Source: Erythrobacter sp. SCN 62-14 (GTDB taxonomy: Bacteria > Pseudomonadota > Alphaproteobacteria > Sphingomonadales > Sphingomonadaceae). From it: 56,456 nucleotides of DNA. The stretch's first letter is position 1. The number at the start of each line of letters is the position of its first letter. A model generated the notes under the pieces. That model was given only the letters and a program-made list of their open reading frames with translations, did not search any database and was not told where the DNA came from. The DNA is taken from the NCBI GenBank assembly GCA_001724215.1, contig MEDW01000004.1, positions 1 through 56,456 of the forward strand, in the 5' to 3' direction. Positions 1 through 9,029 of this stretch are shown here, in pieces. A program made the translations under genes and the position numbers.

Positions 1-1147
1 CGCTGACATTGAGCACGCGCCCGCCGGCGGCGATCAGATGTTCATCCTTCACGCCGGTTCCGGCATGGAACACCATCGCGCCCGGCACATCGCATGCGTC
101 CAGATCGATCACGCCGCCCTTTTCAGGCGTGCCGGGATAGCCCTTGGCCGCCATCACCACAGTGAGCGCGCATTGGTCGGAGAACTTGGCTTCAACCCCA
201 GCGAGCGTGCCGAGCGCGGCGGCCAGCATGATCTCCACCAGATCGCTTTCAAGGCGCATCATCAGCACCTGACATTCCGGATCGCCAAAGCGCGCGTTGT
301 ATTCGATCAGCTTGGGGCCTTCCGCCGTCAGCATCAGGCCCGCATAAAGCACGCCCTGATAAGGCATGCCGTCCTCTCGCAAAGTGCGCACGGTGGGCTC
401 GATAATTTCGGCCATCACGCGCGCTTCCAGTTCGGGAGTGAGCACGCTGGCGGGCGAATAGGCGCCCATGCCGCCGGTGTTGGGGCCGGTATCGCCATCG
501 CCGACGCGCTTGTGATCCTGCGCGCTGCCGAAGGGGATGATGGTGTGCCCATCGGTCAATGCAAAGAAGCTCGCCTCCTCGCCTTGCATGAATTCCTCGA
601 TCACGACTTCGGCGCCCGCTTCGCCAAAGGCCCCGCCGAACATATCGGCCAGCGCGGCTTCGGCCTCCTCCAGCGTTTCAGCGATCACCACGCCTTTACC
701 CGCTGCGAGTCCATCGGCTTTCAGCACATAAGGAGCGGTAAAGCGGGCCAGCGCGGCGCGGGCTTCCTCGAGGCTGACGGTGCGGACATAGCCTGCCGTC
801 GGGATCCCGGCGCGCGCGCACAGATCCTTGGTAAAGCCTTTCGATCCTTCGAGCTGCGCAGCGGCCTGCGACGGGCCGAAGACCGCGAGGCCGCCTGCGC
901 GCAAGCTGTCCGCCAGACCATCGACCAGCGGTGCTTCCGGCCCGATCACCACCAGCCCGATGGTGTTTTCAGCGCAAAAGCGCAGCACCGCATCGTGGTT
1001 TTTGAGCGGCAAGGGCACACAGCGTGCCATCAGGCCAATCCCGACATTGCCGGGGGCTGCGAACAATTGATCGGTCAGCGGGGATTGCGCCAGCTTCCAG
1101 CTAAGCGCATGTTCGCGTCCACCCGAACCCAGAAGCAGGATATTCAT
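1..1147 (-). CDS. purD: PurD, phosphoribosylamine--glycine ligase; C-terminus cut by window edge
   Basis: GARS joins phosphoribosylamine and glycine using ATP in the cytosol (second step of de novo purine synthesis). The protein begins [20 protein letters not shown], the classic PurD N-terminus, and carries the ATP-grasp signature [10 protein letters not shown]. About 382 residues are visible; the family is usually about 420-430, so some 40-45 C-terminal residues lie outside the window. The start codon shares two bases with the xseA start on the other strand, so any promoter or leader of purD must lie inside the xseA coding sequence. A purine gene further along (purH) is unlinked. Confidence 0.95.
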   Translation of the reverse strand, partial: MNILLLGSGGREHALSWKLAQSPLTDQLFAAPGNVGIGLMARCVPLPLKNHDAVLRFCAENTIGLVVIGPEAPLVDGLADSLRAGGLAVFGPSQAAAQLEGSKGFTKDLCARAGIPTAGYVRTVSLEEARAALARFTAPYVLKADGLAAGKGVVIAETLEEAEAALADMFGGAFGEAGAEVVIEEFMQGEEASFFALTDGHTIIPFGSAQDHKRVGDGDTGPNTGGMGAYSPASVLTPELEARVMAEIIEPTVRTLREDGMPYQGVLYAGLMLTAEGPKLIEYNARFGDPECQVLMMRLESDLVEIMLAAALGTLAGVEAKFSDQCALTVVMAAKGYPGTPEKGGVIDLDACDVPGAMVFHAGTGVKDEHLIAAGGRVLNVS

Positions 1148-2735
1148 GGCCCCTCCGCCAAACCTTGATGACACCCCCGCGCTGGTAGCGAAGAGCGCCG
1201 GGGGCGACAATGCGCAACCCCTCACGATCACCGAGATTTCGCAGGCCCTGAAGCGCACGGTCGAGGATCGCTTCGGCTATGTCCGGCTGCGCGGGGAATT
1301 GTCGGGGGTGAAGCGGGCCGCGTCAGGGCATTTCTACTGCGCGCTGAAAGATGAAGGCGCGGTGCTCGATGGCGTGATGTGGAAGGGCAACGCCGCGCGG
1401 CTCAATTTCCGCGCCGAAGACGGGCTGGAAGTGATCGCGACCGGCAAGCTGACCACTTTTCCGGGGCGCTCGAAATATCAGATCGTGATTGATCGGCTGG
1501 AATTGGCGGGCGAGGGCGCGCTGCTGGCGCTTTTGGAGAAAACCCGCGCGAGGCTGGCGGCTGAAGGGCTGTTTGCGCCCGAACGTAAGCGGCGCTTGCC
1601 GTTCCTGCCGCAAGTCATCGGCGTGGTCACCTCGCCCACAGGTGCGGTGATCCGCGACATTCTGCACCGGCTGGCGGATGGCTTTCCTTCCCATGTGCTG
1701 GTGTGGCCGGTGCTGGTGCAGGGTCAGGGCGCAGCCGAACAAGTCGCCGCTGCGGTGCGCGGCTTTTCGGCGCTTGCCCCCGGCGGAGCGGTTCCGCGCC
1801 CTGATCTGGTGATCGTCGCGCGCGGGGGTGGGTCGATCGAGGACTTGTGGGCCTTCAACGAGGAGCCCGTGGTGCGCGCCATCGCTGAATGCACCATCCC
1901 GGTGATTTCAGCCGTGGGCCACGAAACCGACACCACGCTGGCCGATTTCGCCGCTGATCGCCGCGCGCCGACACCCACGGCGGCTGCCGAAATGGCTGTG
2001 CCGGTGCGCGCTGATCTGGCCTTTACCCTGTCTGATCTTGGCGCACGTCAGCGCCGTGCGGTCTATCGCCCGCTGGAGTTGGGACGCGAGCGGTTGGCAG
2101 CGCGCGCGCGGCTCTTGCCCCGGCCCGAGGCCCTGCTGGCGGCCCAGACCCAGCGATTGGATGATCTGGCCGAACGCTTGCGGCGCGGGCTTACCGCGCG
2201 CGCCGGGCTGGGGCGCGAGGCGCTCGCAGGGGCAGCGGCGCGGCTGTCCCCTGCGCTGCTGGCCCGCCAGCATAGTGAGGCGCAAATGCGGCTGGAGCGC
2301 GCGGGCCTCACCCCCCGCCTGATCGAGCGCCCGCTGGCCAATGCGGGCGAGCGGCTGGCGCGCGCCGGACTGACCCCCAAGCTGATCGAGCGGCCCGTTG
2401 CTCTTGCCAGCGAGCGCCTTTCCCGCGTGCGGCTGACGCCCGCATTGGTGGAACGCCCCATCGCGCACGCCCAGCAGCGGCTCGATGCGCTCGCCCGGCT
2501 GGCGCAGCAATTGCACCCGAAAAAGCCCTTGGAGCGCGGCTTTGCGCTGATGCTTGATCACGAGGGCCAGCCCGTCACCACCCGCGCGGCGGCGGCCAAA
2601 CTGGCCCGTCTGACGGCTGAATTTTCCGATGGGCGGCTTGATCTTGCCCCCGCAGGAGCCGCTGCGCCCCTCGCGCGGCCCGCCCCCAAAGCGGCCAAAC
2701 CCGCTGCAAGCGCACAAGATGATTTGTTCAGCTAG
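1146..2735 (+). CDS. xseA: XseA, exodeoxyribonuclease VII large subunit
   Basis: Large subunit of the single-strand-specific exonuclease VII, which works with multiple XseB subunits. Residues 25-125 form the OB-fold DNA-binding domain ([20 protein letters not shown] onward); the catalytic domain contains [14 protein letters not shown] (159-172), [15 protein letters not shown] (224-238) and [15 protein letters not shown] (254-268). A long helical region follows and the conserved C-terminal [13 protein letters not shown] segment is at 457-469. At 529 aa it is longer than E. coli XseA (456 aa). Part of the excess is three tandem 21-residue units at 382-444 in the helical arm. No other plausible start codon lies nearby. 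The small subunit gene xseB is not in this window. Confidence 0.95.
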   Translation: MAPPPNLDDTPALVAKSAGGDNAQPLTITEISQALKRTVEDRFGYVRLRGELSGVKRAASGHFYCALKDEGAVLDGVMWKGNAARLNFRAEDGLEVIATGKLTTFPGRSKYQIVIDRLELAGEGALLALLEKTRARLAAEGLFAPERKRRLPFLPQVIGVVTSPTGAVIRDILHRLADGFPSHVLVWPVLVQGQGAAEQVAAAVRGFSALAPGGAVPRPDLVIVARGGGSIEDLWAFNEEPVVRAIAECTIPVISAVGHETDTTLADFAADRRAPTPTAAAEMAVPVRADLAFTLSDLGARQRRAVYRPLELGRERLAARARLLPRPEALLAAQTQRLDDLAERLRRGLTARAGLGREALAGAAARLSPALLARQHSEAQMRLERAGLTPRLIERPLANAGERLARAGLTPKLIERPVALASERLSRVRLTPALVERPIAHAQQRLDALARLAQQLHPKKPLERGFALMLDHEGQPVTTRAAAAKLARLTAEFSDGRLDLAPAGAAAPLARPAPKAAKPAASAQDDLFS

Positions 2736-2759
2736 CCCACCGATGCTAAGGCTGGGCCC

Positions 2760-2978
2760 ATGTTGATGTCCGGTTCTGACAAGGTGGCCAAGCTCTATTA
2801 CGGCCCCTCAAGCTTTCGTGTCCTGCGGCCCGGCCGCTATGTGCTGTGCGCGGTGACGGGTGAGGCCATCGAACTCGAAGAATTGCGCTACTGGAGCGCC
2901 GAGCGGCAGGAGGCCTATGCCTCGTGCGAGATCGCGACCAAGCGCCTGCTGGGGCTGGACGCGCTGCCCAAGGGGTGA
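2760..2978 (+). CDS. DUF2093 family small protein
   Basis: A 72-residue cytosolic protein with the DUF2093 pattern: FRVLRPGRYVLCAVTGEAI followed by LEELRYWSAERQEAYAS. The family is small, largely alphaproteobacterial and of unknown function. It commonly sits just after xseA, as here (25-bp gap). The next gene starts at a GTG overlapping this stop codon (GTGA), so the two are probably translationally coupled. No catalytic residues are recognisable. Confidence 0.85.
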   Translation: MLMSGSDKVAKLYYGPSSFRVLRPGRYVLCAVTGEAIELEELRYWSAERQEAYASCEIATKRLLGLDALPKG

Positions 2979-3820
2979 GCGGCGTGGCGGCGTTTCGTCT
3001 GGGCCGCTTGCTTCGGGCGATCATGGCAGCCGCGCTGATGGCCCTAGCCGCGAGCGCGCCTGCCCATGCCGCGCTCCATTTCGGCGGGCCGCTGACTCAG
3101 GGCGGCTTTATCCGCGGGAAAGCACCGGCCGGAGCGCAAGCGTTAAGTCTTGACGAAACGCGCGTGACCATCGCGCCTGACGGGCGCTTTTTCGCTGCCT
3201 TTGATCGCGACAGTCCGGCCAGCGTGACCTTGCGCGTCACTTATAGCGATGGCCGGGAGGAAACGCGCAGCCTTGCGATTGCTCCGCGCGCGTGGAACAT
3301 CCAGCGCATCAATCTGCCACTTACCGCCAGCGTTCCTGCGGCCGATTTCTGGGAACGCCGCAAGCCCGAGCTTGATCTGATCGCCGCCGCGCGCGCGCGG
3401 GCGACGCCTGCAACCGGCTGGCAGCAGGATTTTATCTGGCCGGTCAGGGGGCGCATTTCCGGCCTGTTCGGACGCCAGCGCATCTATCGCGGCGAACCGG
3501 CGAGTTTTCACACCGGCATCGACATTGCGCCGGGCCCAGGCACGCCGTTCGCAGCCCCTGCCGATGGCGTGGTGGTGCTGGCGCGCAGCGGCTTCAGCCT
3601 TGAAGGCAGCCTCATCATCCTTGATCACGGGGCGGGGCTGAACAGCGCGTTCCTGCACGCCTCGCAGATCCTCGTGACCGAGGGTGAAAGGGTGCAGCAG
3701 GGCCAGATCATCGGCCATGTCGGTGCAACCGGACGGGCCACCGGGCCGCATCTTCACTGGAGCCTCAAATGGCACGATGCACGGCTTGATCCGCTGCTGT
3801 TTACAGGGCCGATGAACTAG
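2975..3820 (+). CDS. M23/LytM-type peptidoglycan endopeptidase, exported
   Basis: Predicted periplasmic zinc metallopeptidase acting on peptidoglycan cross-bridges. I start it at the GTG overlapping the DUF2093 stop codon; this gives a good signal peptide (hydrophobic stretch MAAALMALAASAPAHA, cleavage after AHA). A middle domain of about 100 residues precedes the M23 domain. Zinc-ligand motifs are present: HTGIDIAPG (H and D) and GPHLHWSLKW (HxH), with HASQI between them. With the metal ligands intact it is likely active rather than an EnvC/NlpD-type activator. A longer start at GTG 2924 is possible but would place charged sequence before the signal peptide. Confidence 0.88.
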   Translation: MSGVAAFRLGRLLRAIMAAALMALAASAPAHAALHFGGPLTQGGFIRGKAPAGAQALSLDETRVTIAPDGRFFAAFDRDSPASVTLRVTYSDGREETRSLAIAPRAWNIQRINLPLTASVPAADFWERRKPELDLIAAARARATPATGWQQDFIWPVRGRISGLFGRQRIYRGEPASFHTGIDIAPGPGTPFAAPADGVVVLARSGFSLEGSLIILDHGAGLNSAFLHASQILVTEGERVQQGQIIGHVGATGRATGPHLHWSLKWHDARLDPLLFTGPMN

Positions 3821-3822
3821 GC

Positions 3823-4782
3823 GTGCGCAGCAAGGCGAGAGTGATCGCGGCGCTTGCCGTTGCGCTGATGTGTGCGCCCGGCACATGGCTGCGCAGCGAG
3901 CCCCCACAAGCACCGGCAGGCGATCTCGCCGCCGTCCCAGTCACAGCGCCAAGCGCCACCGGCACGCGAGGATGGGCGCTTGGCGGGTTATGGCACCTGA
4001 CGTCTTCTGATCCCCAGTTCGGCGGCTTTTCTGCCCTGCTTGATCTGGGCGAGGGCCGATTTGCGGCCTTTTCCGATCGCGGCTGGCGGCTCGATTTTTC
4101 GCCGCCCGGAGCGCTGCCACAACCCCCACGGCTTGCCCGAGTGTTCCCCGATGAGGCGCTCCACCATCGCTTTTTCGACATTGAGGCCGCAGTGCATGAT
4201 CCGGCCACCGGGATGCTCTGGCTTGCCTCGGAGAATGATCACGCCATTCACCGCTTCGGTTCGGACGGCACGCCTGCCGGGCGGCGTGATCTGGGCGATG
4301 AGGTCGATTGGACCAGCAATTCCGGTATCGAAGCGATGGTGCGGCTGGAGGACGGGCGGTTTGTGATCCTGCCCGAGGGCCAACGCGAAGGCCTGATCTT
4401 TGCCAGCGATCCGGTCGAGGGGGGCAAGCCTGACCGCTTTGCGATCAAGGTGCCCGAGAAGGGCTATGAGATCACCGATGCCGCAAGGTTGCCCGACGGG
4501 CGTTTGCTGGCGGTGCTGCGCAAGCTCGAATGGCCTTCGCGCCGCGCCTGGCCACCTTTTGCCAGCCTGCTGGCGATCGGCGCTGTGCCCGAGGCAGGCG
4601 GCGTGTTCGCGCCTCAGATCACTTTGCGGCTTGAGGGCGTGCTGCCGCGCGAGAATTACGAAGGCCTCGCCCTGCGCGAACGCAGCGATGGGCGGGTCGA
4701 TGTGTGGATCATCTCGGATGACAATCTGTCGGTGTTCCAGCGCACTTTGCTGGCCAATCTGGTGTTCGATTCTGCGGCGTGA
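3823..4782 (+). CDS. Phytase-like (esterase-like activity of phytase family) exported protein
   Basis: A 319-residue protein with an N-terminal hydrophobic export signal, then a beta-propeller-like sequence typical of the phytase-like family (PF13449 type): FSALLDLGEGRFAAFSDRG near residue 70, LPEGQREGLIF near 185, ENYEGLALRERSDGR near 285 and WIISDDNLSVFQRTLL near the end. The family is periplasmic or secreted; real phytase activity is not established and the substrate is unknown. It starts with GTG 2 bp after the M23 gene stop, so it ends the xseA-side plus-strand unit. A terminator for the convergent rpmB gene follows. Confidence 0.75.
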   Translation: MRSKARVIAALAVALMCAPGTWLRSEPPQAPAGDLAAVPVTAPSATGTRGWALGGLWHLTSSDPQFGGFSALLDLGEGRFAAFSDRGWRLDFSPPGALPQPPRLARVFPDEALHHRFFDIEAAVHDPATGMLWLASENDHAIHRFGSDGTPAGRRDLGDEVDWTSNSGIEAMVRLEDGRFVILPEGQREGLIFASDPVEGGKPDRFAIKVPEKGYEITDAARLPDGRLLAVLRKLEWPSRRAWPPFASLLAIGAVPEAGGVFAPQITLRLEGVLPRENYEGLALRERSDGRVDVWIISDDNLSVFQRTLLANLVFDSAA

Positions 4783-4794
4783 CCCGGACATACG

Positions 4795-4821
4795 AAAAAG
4801 CGCCCGGTTGCCCGAGCGCTT
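4795..4821 (-). terminator. Rho-independent terminator of rpmB
   Basis: Read on the minus strand: a 10-bp stem (one G-T wobble) with a 4-base loop, followed by a run of five T. It lies about 40 bp after the rpmB stop codon and between convergent genes. A second GC-rich stem-loop sits closer to the rpmB stop at about 4833-4855. Confidence 0.75.
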
Positions 4822-4861
4822 GTCCCGTGATTGCTGCCCCTTGCGACAGGGGCGGCTGAGA

Positions 4862-5152
4862 TCAGGCGGCTTCGCTTTGCGCCTTGACCAGCTCGCGCTT
4901 CACCTTGAGGGCGCGCGGGCTGAGCTTCTCGTCGTTGGTCTTGAGCAGCCAGTTGTCGAGGCCGCCATTGTGCTCCACCGAGCGCAGCCCATGGGTCGAG
5001 ACGCGGAACTTGAAGCTGCGATCGAGCTTTTCCGACAACAGCGTGACGTTCTGCAGATTGGGCAGAAACACGCGCTTGGTCTTGTTGTTGGCGTGGCTGA
5101 CATTGTGGCCAGTCATGCGGCCCTTGCCGGTCAGTTCGCAGATGCGCGACAT
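4862..5152 (-). CDS. rpmB: Ribosomal protein bL28
   Basis: A 96-residue ribosomal protein of the large subunit. It begins [20 protein letters not shown] and continues [15 protein letters not shown], both diagnostic of bL28. The extended alphaproteobacterial form (about 96 aa rather than 78) is normal. It is transcribed alone, ends at a good terminator, and is divergent from tadA with about 120 bp between their starts. The N-terminus has a single cysteine at residue 5 and no CxxC zinc pair, so this is not the zinc-binding C+ form. Confidence 0.97.
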   Translation of the reverse strand: MSRICELTGKGRMTGHNVSHANNKTKRVFLPNLQNVTLLSEKLDRSFKFRVSTHGLRSVEHNGGLDNWLLKTNDEKLSPRALKVKRELVKAQSEAA

Positions 5153-5274
5153 GGTTGATCTCTTCTCGTTTCGAAAGGTTCAGCGATTGCTGGGAAAGCG
5201 GGGCGCATAACGCCGCCTTGGCGAATCGTCAAGCAAGTTGCGCCTTTGGCCTTGCGGGGGTAGCGCTGAAGCCT

Positions 5275-5730
5275 ATGAACCGCTGGCCACTTCCTGCTCC
5301 CATGAGCCTTGCCTTGCAAGCTGCCCGAGAGGCGGCGGCAGACGGCGAAGTCCCGGTGGGGGCAGTGATCGTCAAGGGCGACAAGGTGATCGCGGTGGCC
5401 GGCAATGCCACGCGCACGCCGCCTGATCCCACCGGCCACGCTGAATTGCGCGCGATTCGCATGGCGGCCGAGGCTTTGGGCGAGGATCGTCTGGTGGCTT
5501 GCGATCTCTATGTCACGCTGGAGCCTTGCGCGATGTGTGCAGGCGCGATTGCCCATGCGCGCATTGCTCGGCTTTATTACGCGGCCAGCGATCCCAAAGG
5601 CGGCGCGGTGGAACATGGCGCGCGGGTGTTCGATCAGCCGCAATGCCTGCACCGGCCCGAAGTCTATTCCGGCATGGGCGAGGCCGAAGCGGCGGAATTG
5701 CTGCGCGGGTTCTTCAGGGAGCGGCGATAG
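5275..5730 (+). CDS. tadA: TadA, tRNA-specific adenosine deaminase
   Basis: Deaminates wobble adenosine 34 of tRNA-Arg(ACG) to inosine, letting it read CGU, CGC and CGA. The CDA-fold zinc motifs are complete: GHAELRAIR (zinc His and catalytic Glu) and LEPCAMCAGAI (two zinc Cys). At 151 aa the length is normal. I chose the ATG at 5275 (MNRWPLPAPMSLAL) because the upstream in-frame extension has no family resemblance. The window also encodes tRNA-Arg(CCG), which reads the remaining CGG codon and is not a TadA substrate. Confidence 0.93.
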   Translation: MNRWPLPAPMSLALQAAREAAADGEVPVGAVIVKGDKVIAVAGNATRTPPDPTGHAELRAIRMAAEALGEDRLVACDLYVTLEPCAMCAGAIAHARIARLYYAASDPKGGAVEHGARVFDQPQCLHRPEVYSGMGEAEAAELLRGFFRERR

Positions 5731-5797
5731 GCGCGGTTTCGGCGGCGTGCGGGAAAATTGCTGACGTTCGGCTATCGACCCCGTTCTTGCCATCACC

Positions 5798-5877
5798 GTC
5801 ACCCCAGCGAAAGCTGGGGCCTAGAGCGGCAAGCCCTGCGCCAGGAGGCCCGAGGTCCTAGCTTTCGCTGGGATGAC
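5798..5877. repeat. About 80-bp imperfect inverted-repeat element
   Basis: Both ends are near-perfect inverted copies (GTCAcCCCAGCGAAAGCT and AGCTTTCGCTGGGaTGAC), and the left end itself folds as CCCCAGC-GAAA-GCTGGGG. It lies in the 218-bp gap between the convergent tadA and RNase T2 genes. This resembles the REP-like palindromes scattered through sphingomonad and other alphaproteobacterial genomes. It is the only copy I see in the window. Confidence 0.7.
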
Positions 5878-5948
5878 GCAAGTGGCAGCTCCCCACCCAC
5901 TTGCCGCCATTCGCGCGCAGTCTCGCCGTCCTCGAAAGCCGCCAAGCT

Positions 5949-6686
5949 TCACATCCCGCGCCAGATCCTCGCAGGGGCTGTGTCCTTTGCGCCGAGCCTG
6001 CCCGCGCTGCATCTGGCGGGTCTGAAGCGCGATGAATAGCACAGGCGGATTTCTTCGAGCCAGCCGCGCTCATTCAGTTTCACTCCGACTGCATCGGCGC
6101 GCCAGCCGGGGTTCTCCGCCACAAAGGCTGTGCGAATTGCTCCTGCGGTGAGGCCCTTCTCGCGGCTCAATCGATCATAATCGGGGATTTGCAGCGATTG
6201 CCACAGGATGCGGGTGACGCCGAGATAGGTTTCGGGCCGCCGCGTTATGCAGGCGCCATGCTTGGCCCATTGCCGCGCGACCAGCCGGGCGGACGGCATC
6301 ATGCACAGCGCCCCGCGCACTTCGGCAGGGGTCAGGCTGCTCCCCTGTTCGCACCATTGCGGCCAGCTTCCGCCGCTTTCCGGCCAAAGCCCATGCACGA
6401 TCAGGCCAAAACTGCCCTGATCGCCTGAGCATTGGAAAGCATGGGCGCGCGCGCCTTGGCGGGGTTTGCAGAATTCCGGGCTCCATGACAGGGCCAGCGT
6501 GTAACCGGTGACAGGCAGCACCCGGCGCGGCCCATCGGGCGCAATGGCGGGCACGGTGCTGACCTGCGGCGCGCGGCACTGGAACGCCTGCGCCTGAAGC
6601 GCTGCGGGCAAGATCAGCGCGAGCGCGGCTGCCAGCCTAGTCAAAGACTGCAGGATCAACCTCCTTCGCCCGTGCAAACCATTCAT
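5949..6686 (-). CDS. RNase T2 family ribonuclease, exported
   Basis: A 245-residue exported endoribonuclease. A hydrophobic signal segment (RLAAALALILPAALQAQA) precedes the mature domain. The first active-site motif is intact (FGLIVHGLWPE), with LALSWSPEFC upstream. The second reads RQWAKHGAC, where the usual HEWxKHG would place a catalytic Glu at the Gln. I use the ATG at 6686, which overlaps the upstream gene by 50 bp. A strong AAGGAGG lies downstream of that ATG, so translation might really begin at a CTG or TTG near 6645-6655. It is the last gene of the nadC unit. Confidence 0.85.
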   Translation of the reverse strand: MNGLHGRRRLILQSLTRLAAALALILPAALQAQAFQCRAPQVSTVPAIAPDGPRRVLPVTGYTLALSWSPEFCKPRQGARAHAFQCSGDQGSFGLIVHGLWPESGGSWPQWCEQGSSLTPAEVRGALCMMPSARLVARQWAKHGACITRRPETYLGVTRILWQSLQIPDYDRLSREKGLTAGAIRTAFVAENPGWRADAVGVKLNERGWLEEIRLCYSSRFRPARCSAGRLGAKDTAPARIWRGM

Positions 6687-7086
6687 GACTGGCAGGCAGA
6701 AACAGCATGAGCGCGCCCAGCGCCGCAAAGGCAAAACTGACAAGACGTTCCGCTTCGCCGCCGCTTGCTCCGCCTGCCACTGCCACAGCGCTGGCGAAGG
6801 CTCCCGGCGCTTTTACCAGCGTCATAACGCTCACCAGCCAGCGCGCGATTGCCGCTGCCATCAGCCACACCATCGCCAGCGGGATCAGCGCAATCGTGAG
6901 ATTGCTCGACAGCCAGACGATCACCCTGTCCCTGTCCCACGGGAAATAGGGATATTCGACCTGAAGGCGCGTTTCGGTAAGGCCCAGATCGCTCATCCCG
7001 TCGAGAAAAGGAACCAGCGCGGCGGTGAGGAAGGCGGCGGCAAAGATGTTGATCGGGAGCGGGCGCGGGCGTGACAGCGGGATCAT
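6637..7086 (-). CDS. Unrecognised inner-membrane protein (nadC unit)
   Basis: A 149-residue protein I cannot assign. Hydrophobic stretches near residues 12-30, 60-85 and 112-132 suggest three membrane helices, with a polar stretch (LTETRLQVEYPYFPWDRDRV) between the first two. Its ATG overlaps the nadC stop codon (ATGA), so it is translationally coupled to nadC. The downstream RNase T2 gene overlaps its 3' end. No conserved motif hints at a function. Confidence 0.7.
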   Translation of the reverse strand: MIPLSRPRPLPINIFAAAFLTAALVPFLDGMSDLGLTETRLQVEYPYFPWDRDRVIVWLSSNLTIALIPLAMVWLMAAAIARWLVSVMTLVKAPGAFASAVAVAGGASGGEAERLVSFAFAALGALMLFLPASHEWFARAKEVDPAVFD

Positions 7087-7958
7087 AGGGGTTTGAAATC
7101 TAGGCCTATGTCTGCCGCAGGCGCGCTTTGGGTGAGGCGGCCGACTGAGATGTAATCGACGCCCGATGCTGCCTTGGCCGCGATGGTTTCAAGGTTCACG
7201 CCTCCGCTTGCCTCGGTCGGCACCCGGCCATCCACCATGCGCACCGCTTCGGCCAGCATAGCGGGCTCCATATTATCCAGCAGCAGGTGATGCGCGCCGG
7301 CATCCAATGCCGGTTCGATCTGGGCCAGCTCATCAACCTCGCAGATGATGCGAGGAACGCCCGCCTCGCGCGCCCGCCGCACCGCTTCGCCGACGCTGCC
7401 TGCGACCGCGACGTGATTATCCTTGATCATCGCGGCATCCCATAATCCCATGCGGTGGTTTTGCGCGCCGCCTTGACGGGTTGCGTATTTCTCCAGCGCG
7501 CGCAGGCCGGGCAAGGTCTTGCGGGTATCGAGCAGGGTGCATGATGGGTTCCCGCCGGCCCCTCGCATCGCGGTGACATAGGCATGGGTGAGCGTCGCAA
7601 TCCCGCACAGGTGTTGCAGCGTGTTGAGCGCGCTGCGTTCGGCGGTGAGCAGCGCGCGGGCCTTGCCTGCGATGTGCATGAGGTCGCTGCCTGCGGGCAC
7701 AAAGTCGCCATCGCGCGCCAGCAGCGTGATGGTGCAATCGGGATCGAGCGCAAGGAAGAACGCCTCTGCCACCGGAAGGCCCGCGACCACCACGGCCTCG
7801 CGCGCCGACATGACCCCTGCAAAGCGCGCATCATCGGGGATCACGCTTTCAGAAGTGACATCGCGCCCGCCCCCTGCCTGCCCTTCGCCCAAGTCTTCGG
7901 CAAGCGTTTCGCGGACGAATTGGGCAAGGTCAAAGCCGGGGAGTGTAAAGTTGCTCAT
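7083..7958 (-). CDS. nadC: NadC, nicotinate-nucleotide pyrophosphorylase (carboxylating)
   Basis: Quinolinate phosphoribosyltransferase, third step of de novo NAD synthesis, cytosolic. Signature residues: DTRKTLPGLRALEKYA, GAQNHRMGLWDAAMIKDNH (substrate-binding Arg, His and Lys), EVDELAQIEPAL, LLLDNM and EASGGVNLETI. It is 291 aa, the normal size. The frame stays open upstream through a repeat-rich stretch, but MSNFTLPGFDLAQFV at 7958 is the family-like N-terminus. It is first in a unit with the membrane protein and RNase T2 genes. nadA and nadB are not in the window. Confidence 0.95.
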   Translation of the reverse strand: MSNFTLPGFDLAQFVRETLAEDLGEGQAGGGRDVTSESVIPDDARFAGVMSAREAVVVAGLPVAEAFFLALDPDCTITLLARDGDFVPAGSDLMHIAGKARALLTAERSALNTLQHLCGIATLTHAYVTAMRGAGGNPSCTLLDTRKTLPGLRALEKYATRQGGAQNHRMGLWDAAMIKDNHVAVAGSVGEAVRRAREAGVPRIICEVDELAQIEPALDAGAHHLLLDNMEPAMLAEAVRMVDGRVPTEASGGVNLETIAAKAASGVDYISVGRLTQSAPAADIGLDFKPL

Positions 7959-7971
7959 GGCGACGCACCAT

Positions 7972-8217
7972 AAACGGAGCCGCAGGCTCCGCAAGGGCGC
8001 CAGAAGACGGCGCCAAAAGACGGCGCCAAAAGACTCAGGCGCCCGCCCGCAGGGGGCGCGGCTATGCCGCGCGTCGAGCGAGGACGAAGGCGCGTAAGGC
8101 GCCTTCGCAACCAAACGGAGCCGCAGGCTCCGCAAGCGCGACCGCGCGCCCGCAGGTGCCCGCAGCGAAGCGGAGGAACAGCACCGAGGATGAGCGCGCG
8201 GAGGCGCGCTCACCAAA
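7972..8217. repeat. Mosaic hairpin array A between the LytTR regulator and nadC
   Basis: A non-coding mosaic of perfect hairpins. Two copies of CGGAGCC-gca-GGCTCCG-CAAG are at 7975-7995 and 8115-8135. A direct repeat GACGGCGCCAAAA occurs twice at about 8007-8032. A 9-bp stem with a GTAAG loop sits at 8085-8107, and a 9-bp stem with a GGAG loop at 8191-8212. The last module starts 6 bp beyond the stop codon of the regulator gene, so it may end or protect that transcript. Related modules occur at 40447-40577. Confidence 0.75.
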
Positions 8218-8218
8218 A

Positions 8219-9025
8219 TCAGTGCACAAACCGCGCCACCACATCGCGGTAGCTGCGCGACACCTTCACCTCAGCCCCGCTTTCCAGCACCAGAAAACAT
8301 TCGCCATTGGTGTGGGGGCGCACCTGCCGCACCAGGTCGAGGTTGACGATGGTCGAGCGGTGAACGCGCTGGAACTTTCTCGGATCAAGGCGGCGTTCCA
8401 GATCCTTCATCGTCTCGCGCAGCACCAGGGAATTGTCGCCGGTGGAGATGATCATGTAATCGCCCGCTGCCTCGATATGTTCGATGGTGTCGACCTCGAC
8501 GCGGAAAATCTGCCCGCGATCCTTCACATTGATCAGCTTTTCAAAGCGGTCTGAGGTGTCAATCGGCGCAGTCACCGCCTCGGCCAGATCGGCGGCGCGA
8601 TCAGGGGCAACTTCGGCCAGCACATCGCGCAATTGTTCAGCGTCTTCGGCTGATTTTTTCTCGGCCAAACGCTGACGCACGCGCTCGATCGTGTCGGCGA
8701 GCTTTTGTTCATCGACCGGCTTCATCAAGTAATTGATCGCGTTCGCTTCAAAAGCGCGGATCGCGTGTTCTTCATAAGCGGTGACAAAGACGAACAAGGG
8801 CGGTTCGATATCCATCACGCCTTTCACCACCGAAAAGCCGTCAAACCCCGGCATCTGGATGTCGAGAAAAACGAGATCGGGCTTTTCGGTCTTGATCTTG
8901 CGGATTGCTTCGCGCCCATTGGCGCAGGTGTCGATGATCTCGACATCCTCGAACGGCGCAAGCCGCAATTGCAGGCCCTGAATGGCGAGCTTTTCATCAT
9001 CAACCAGAATGGTGCGAATGGTCAT
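8219..9025 (-). CDS. LytTR-type DNA-binding response regulator
   Basis: A 268-residue two-component regulator. The receiver domain (residues 1-120) has the acidic pocket VDDEK, phospho-acceptor Asp in FLDIQMPGFDG and the Lys in LMKPVD. After a charged linker the C-terminal LytTR domain (FEKLINVKDRG, EAAGDYMIIST, RVHRSTIVNLD, VSRSYRDVVARF) binds DNA. The true start is MTIRTILVDDEK at 9025, four bases after the stop of the kinase gene, so the pair is co-transcribed. Targets are unknown. Confidence 0.92.
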   Translation of the reverse strand: MTIRTILVDDEKLAIQGLQLRLAPFEDVEIIDTCANGREAIRKIKTEKPDLVFLDIQMPGFDGFSVVKGVMDIEPPLFVFVTAYEEHAIRAFEANAINYLMKPVDEQKLADTIERVRQRLAEKKSAEDAEQLRDVLAEVAPDRAADLAEAVTAPIDTSDRFEKLINVKDRGQIFRVEVDTIEHIEAAGDYMIISTGDNSLVLRETMKDLERRLDPRKFQRVHRSTIVNLDLVRQVRPHTNGECFLVLESGAEVKVSRSYRDVVARFVH

Positions 9026-9029
9026 GGTG

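Noticed and set aside
38-1168. Long plus-strand open frame of 376 codons at the left end
   Set aside because: It is the opposite-strand shadow of purD; the minus strand has clear PurD motifs, the plus frame has none.
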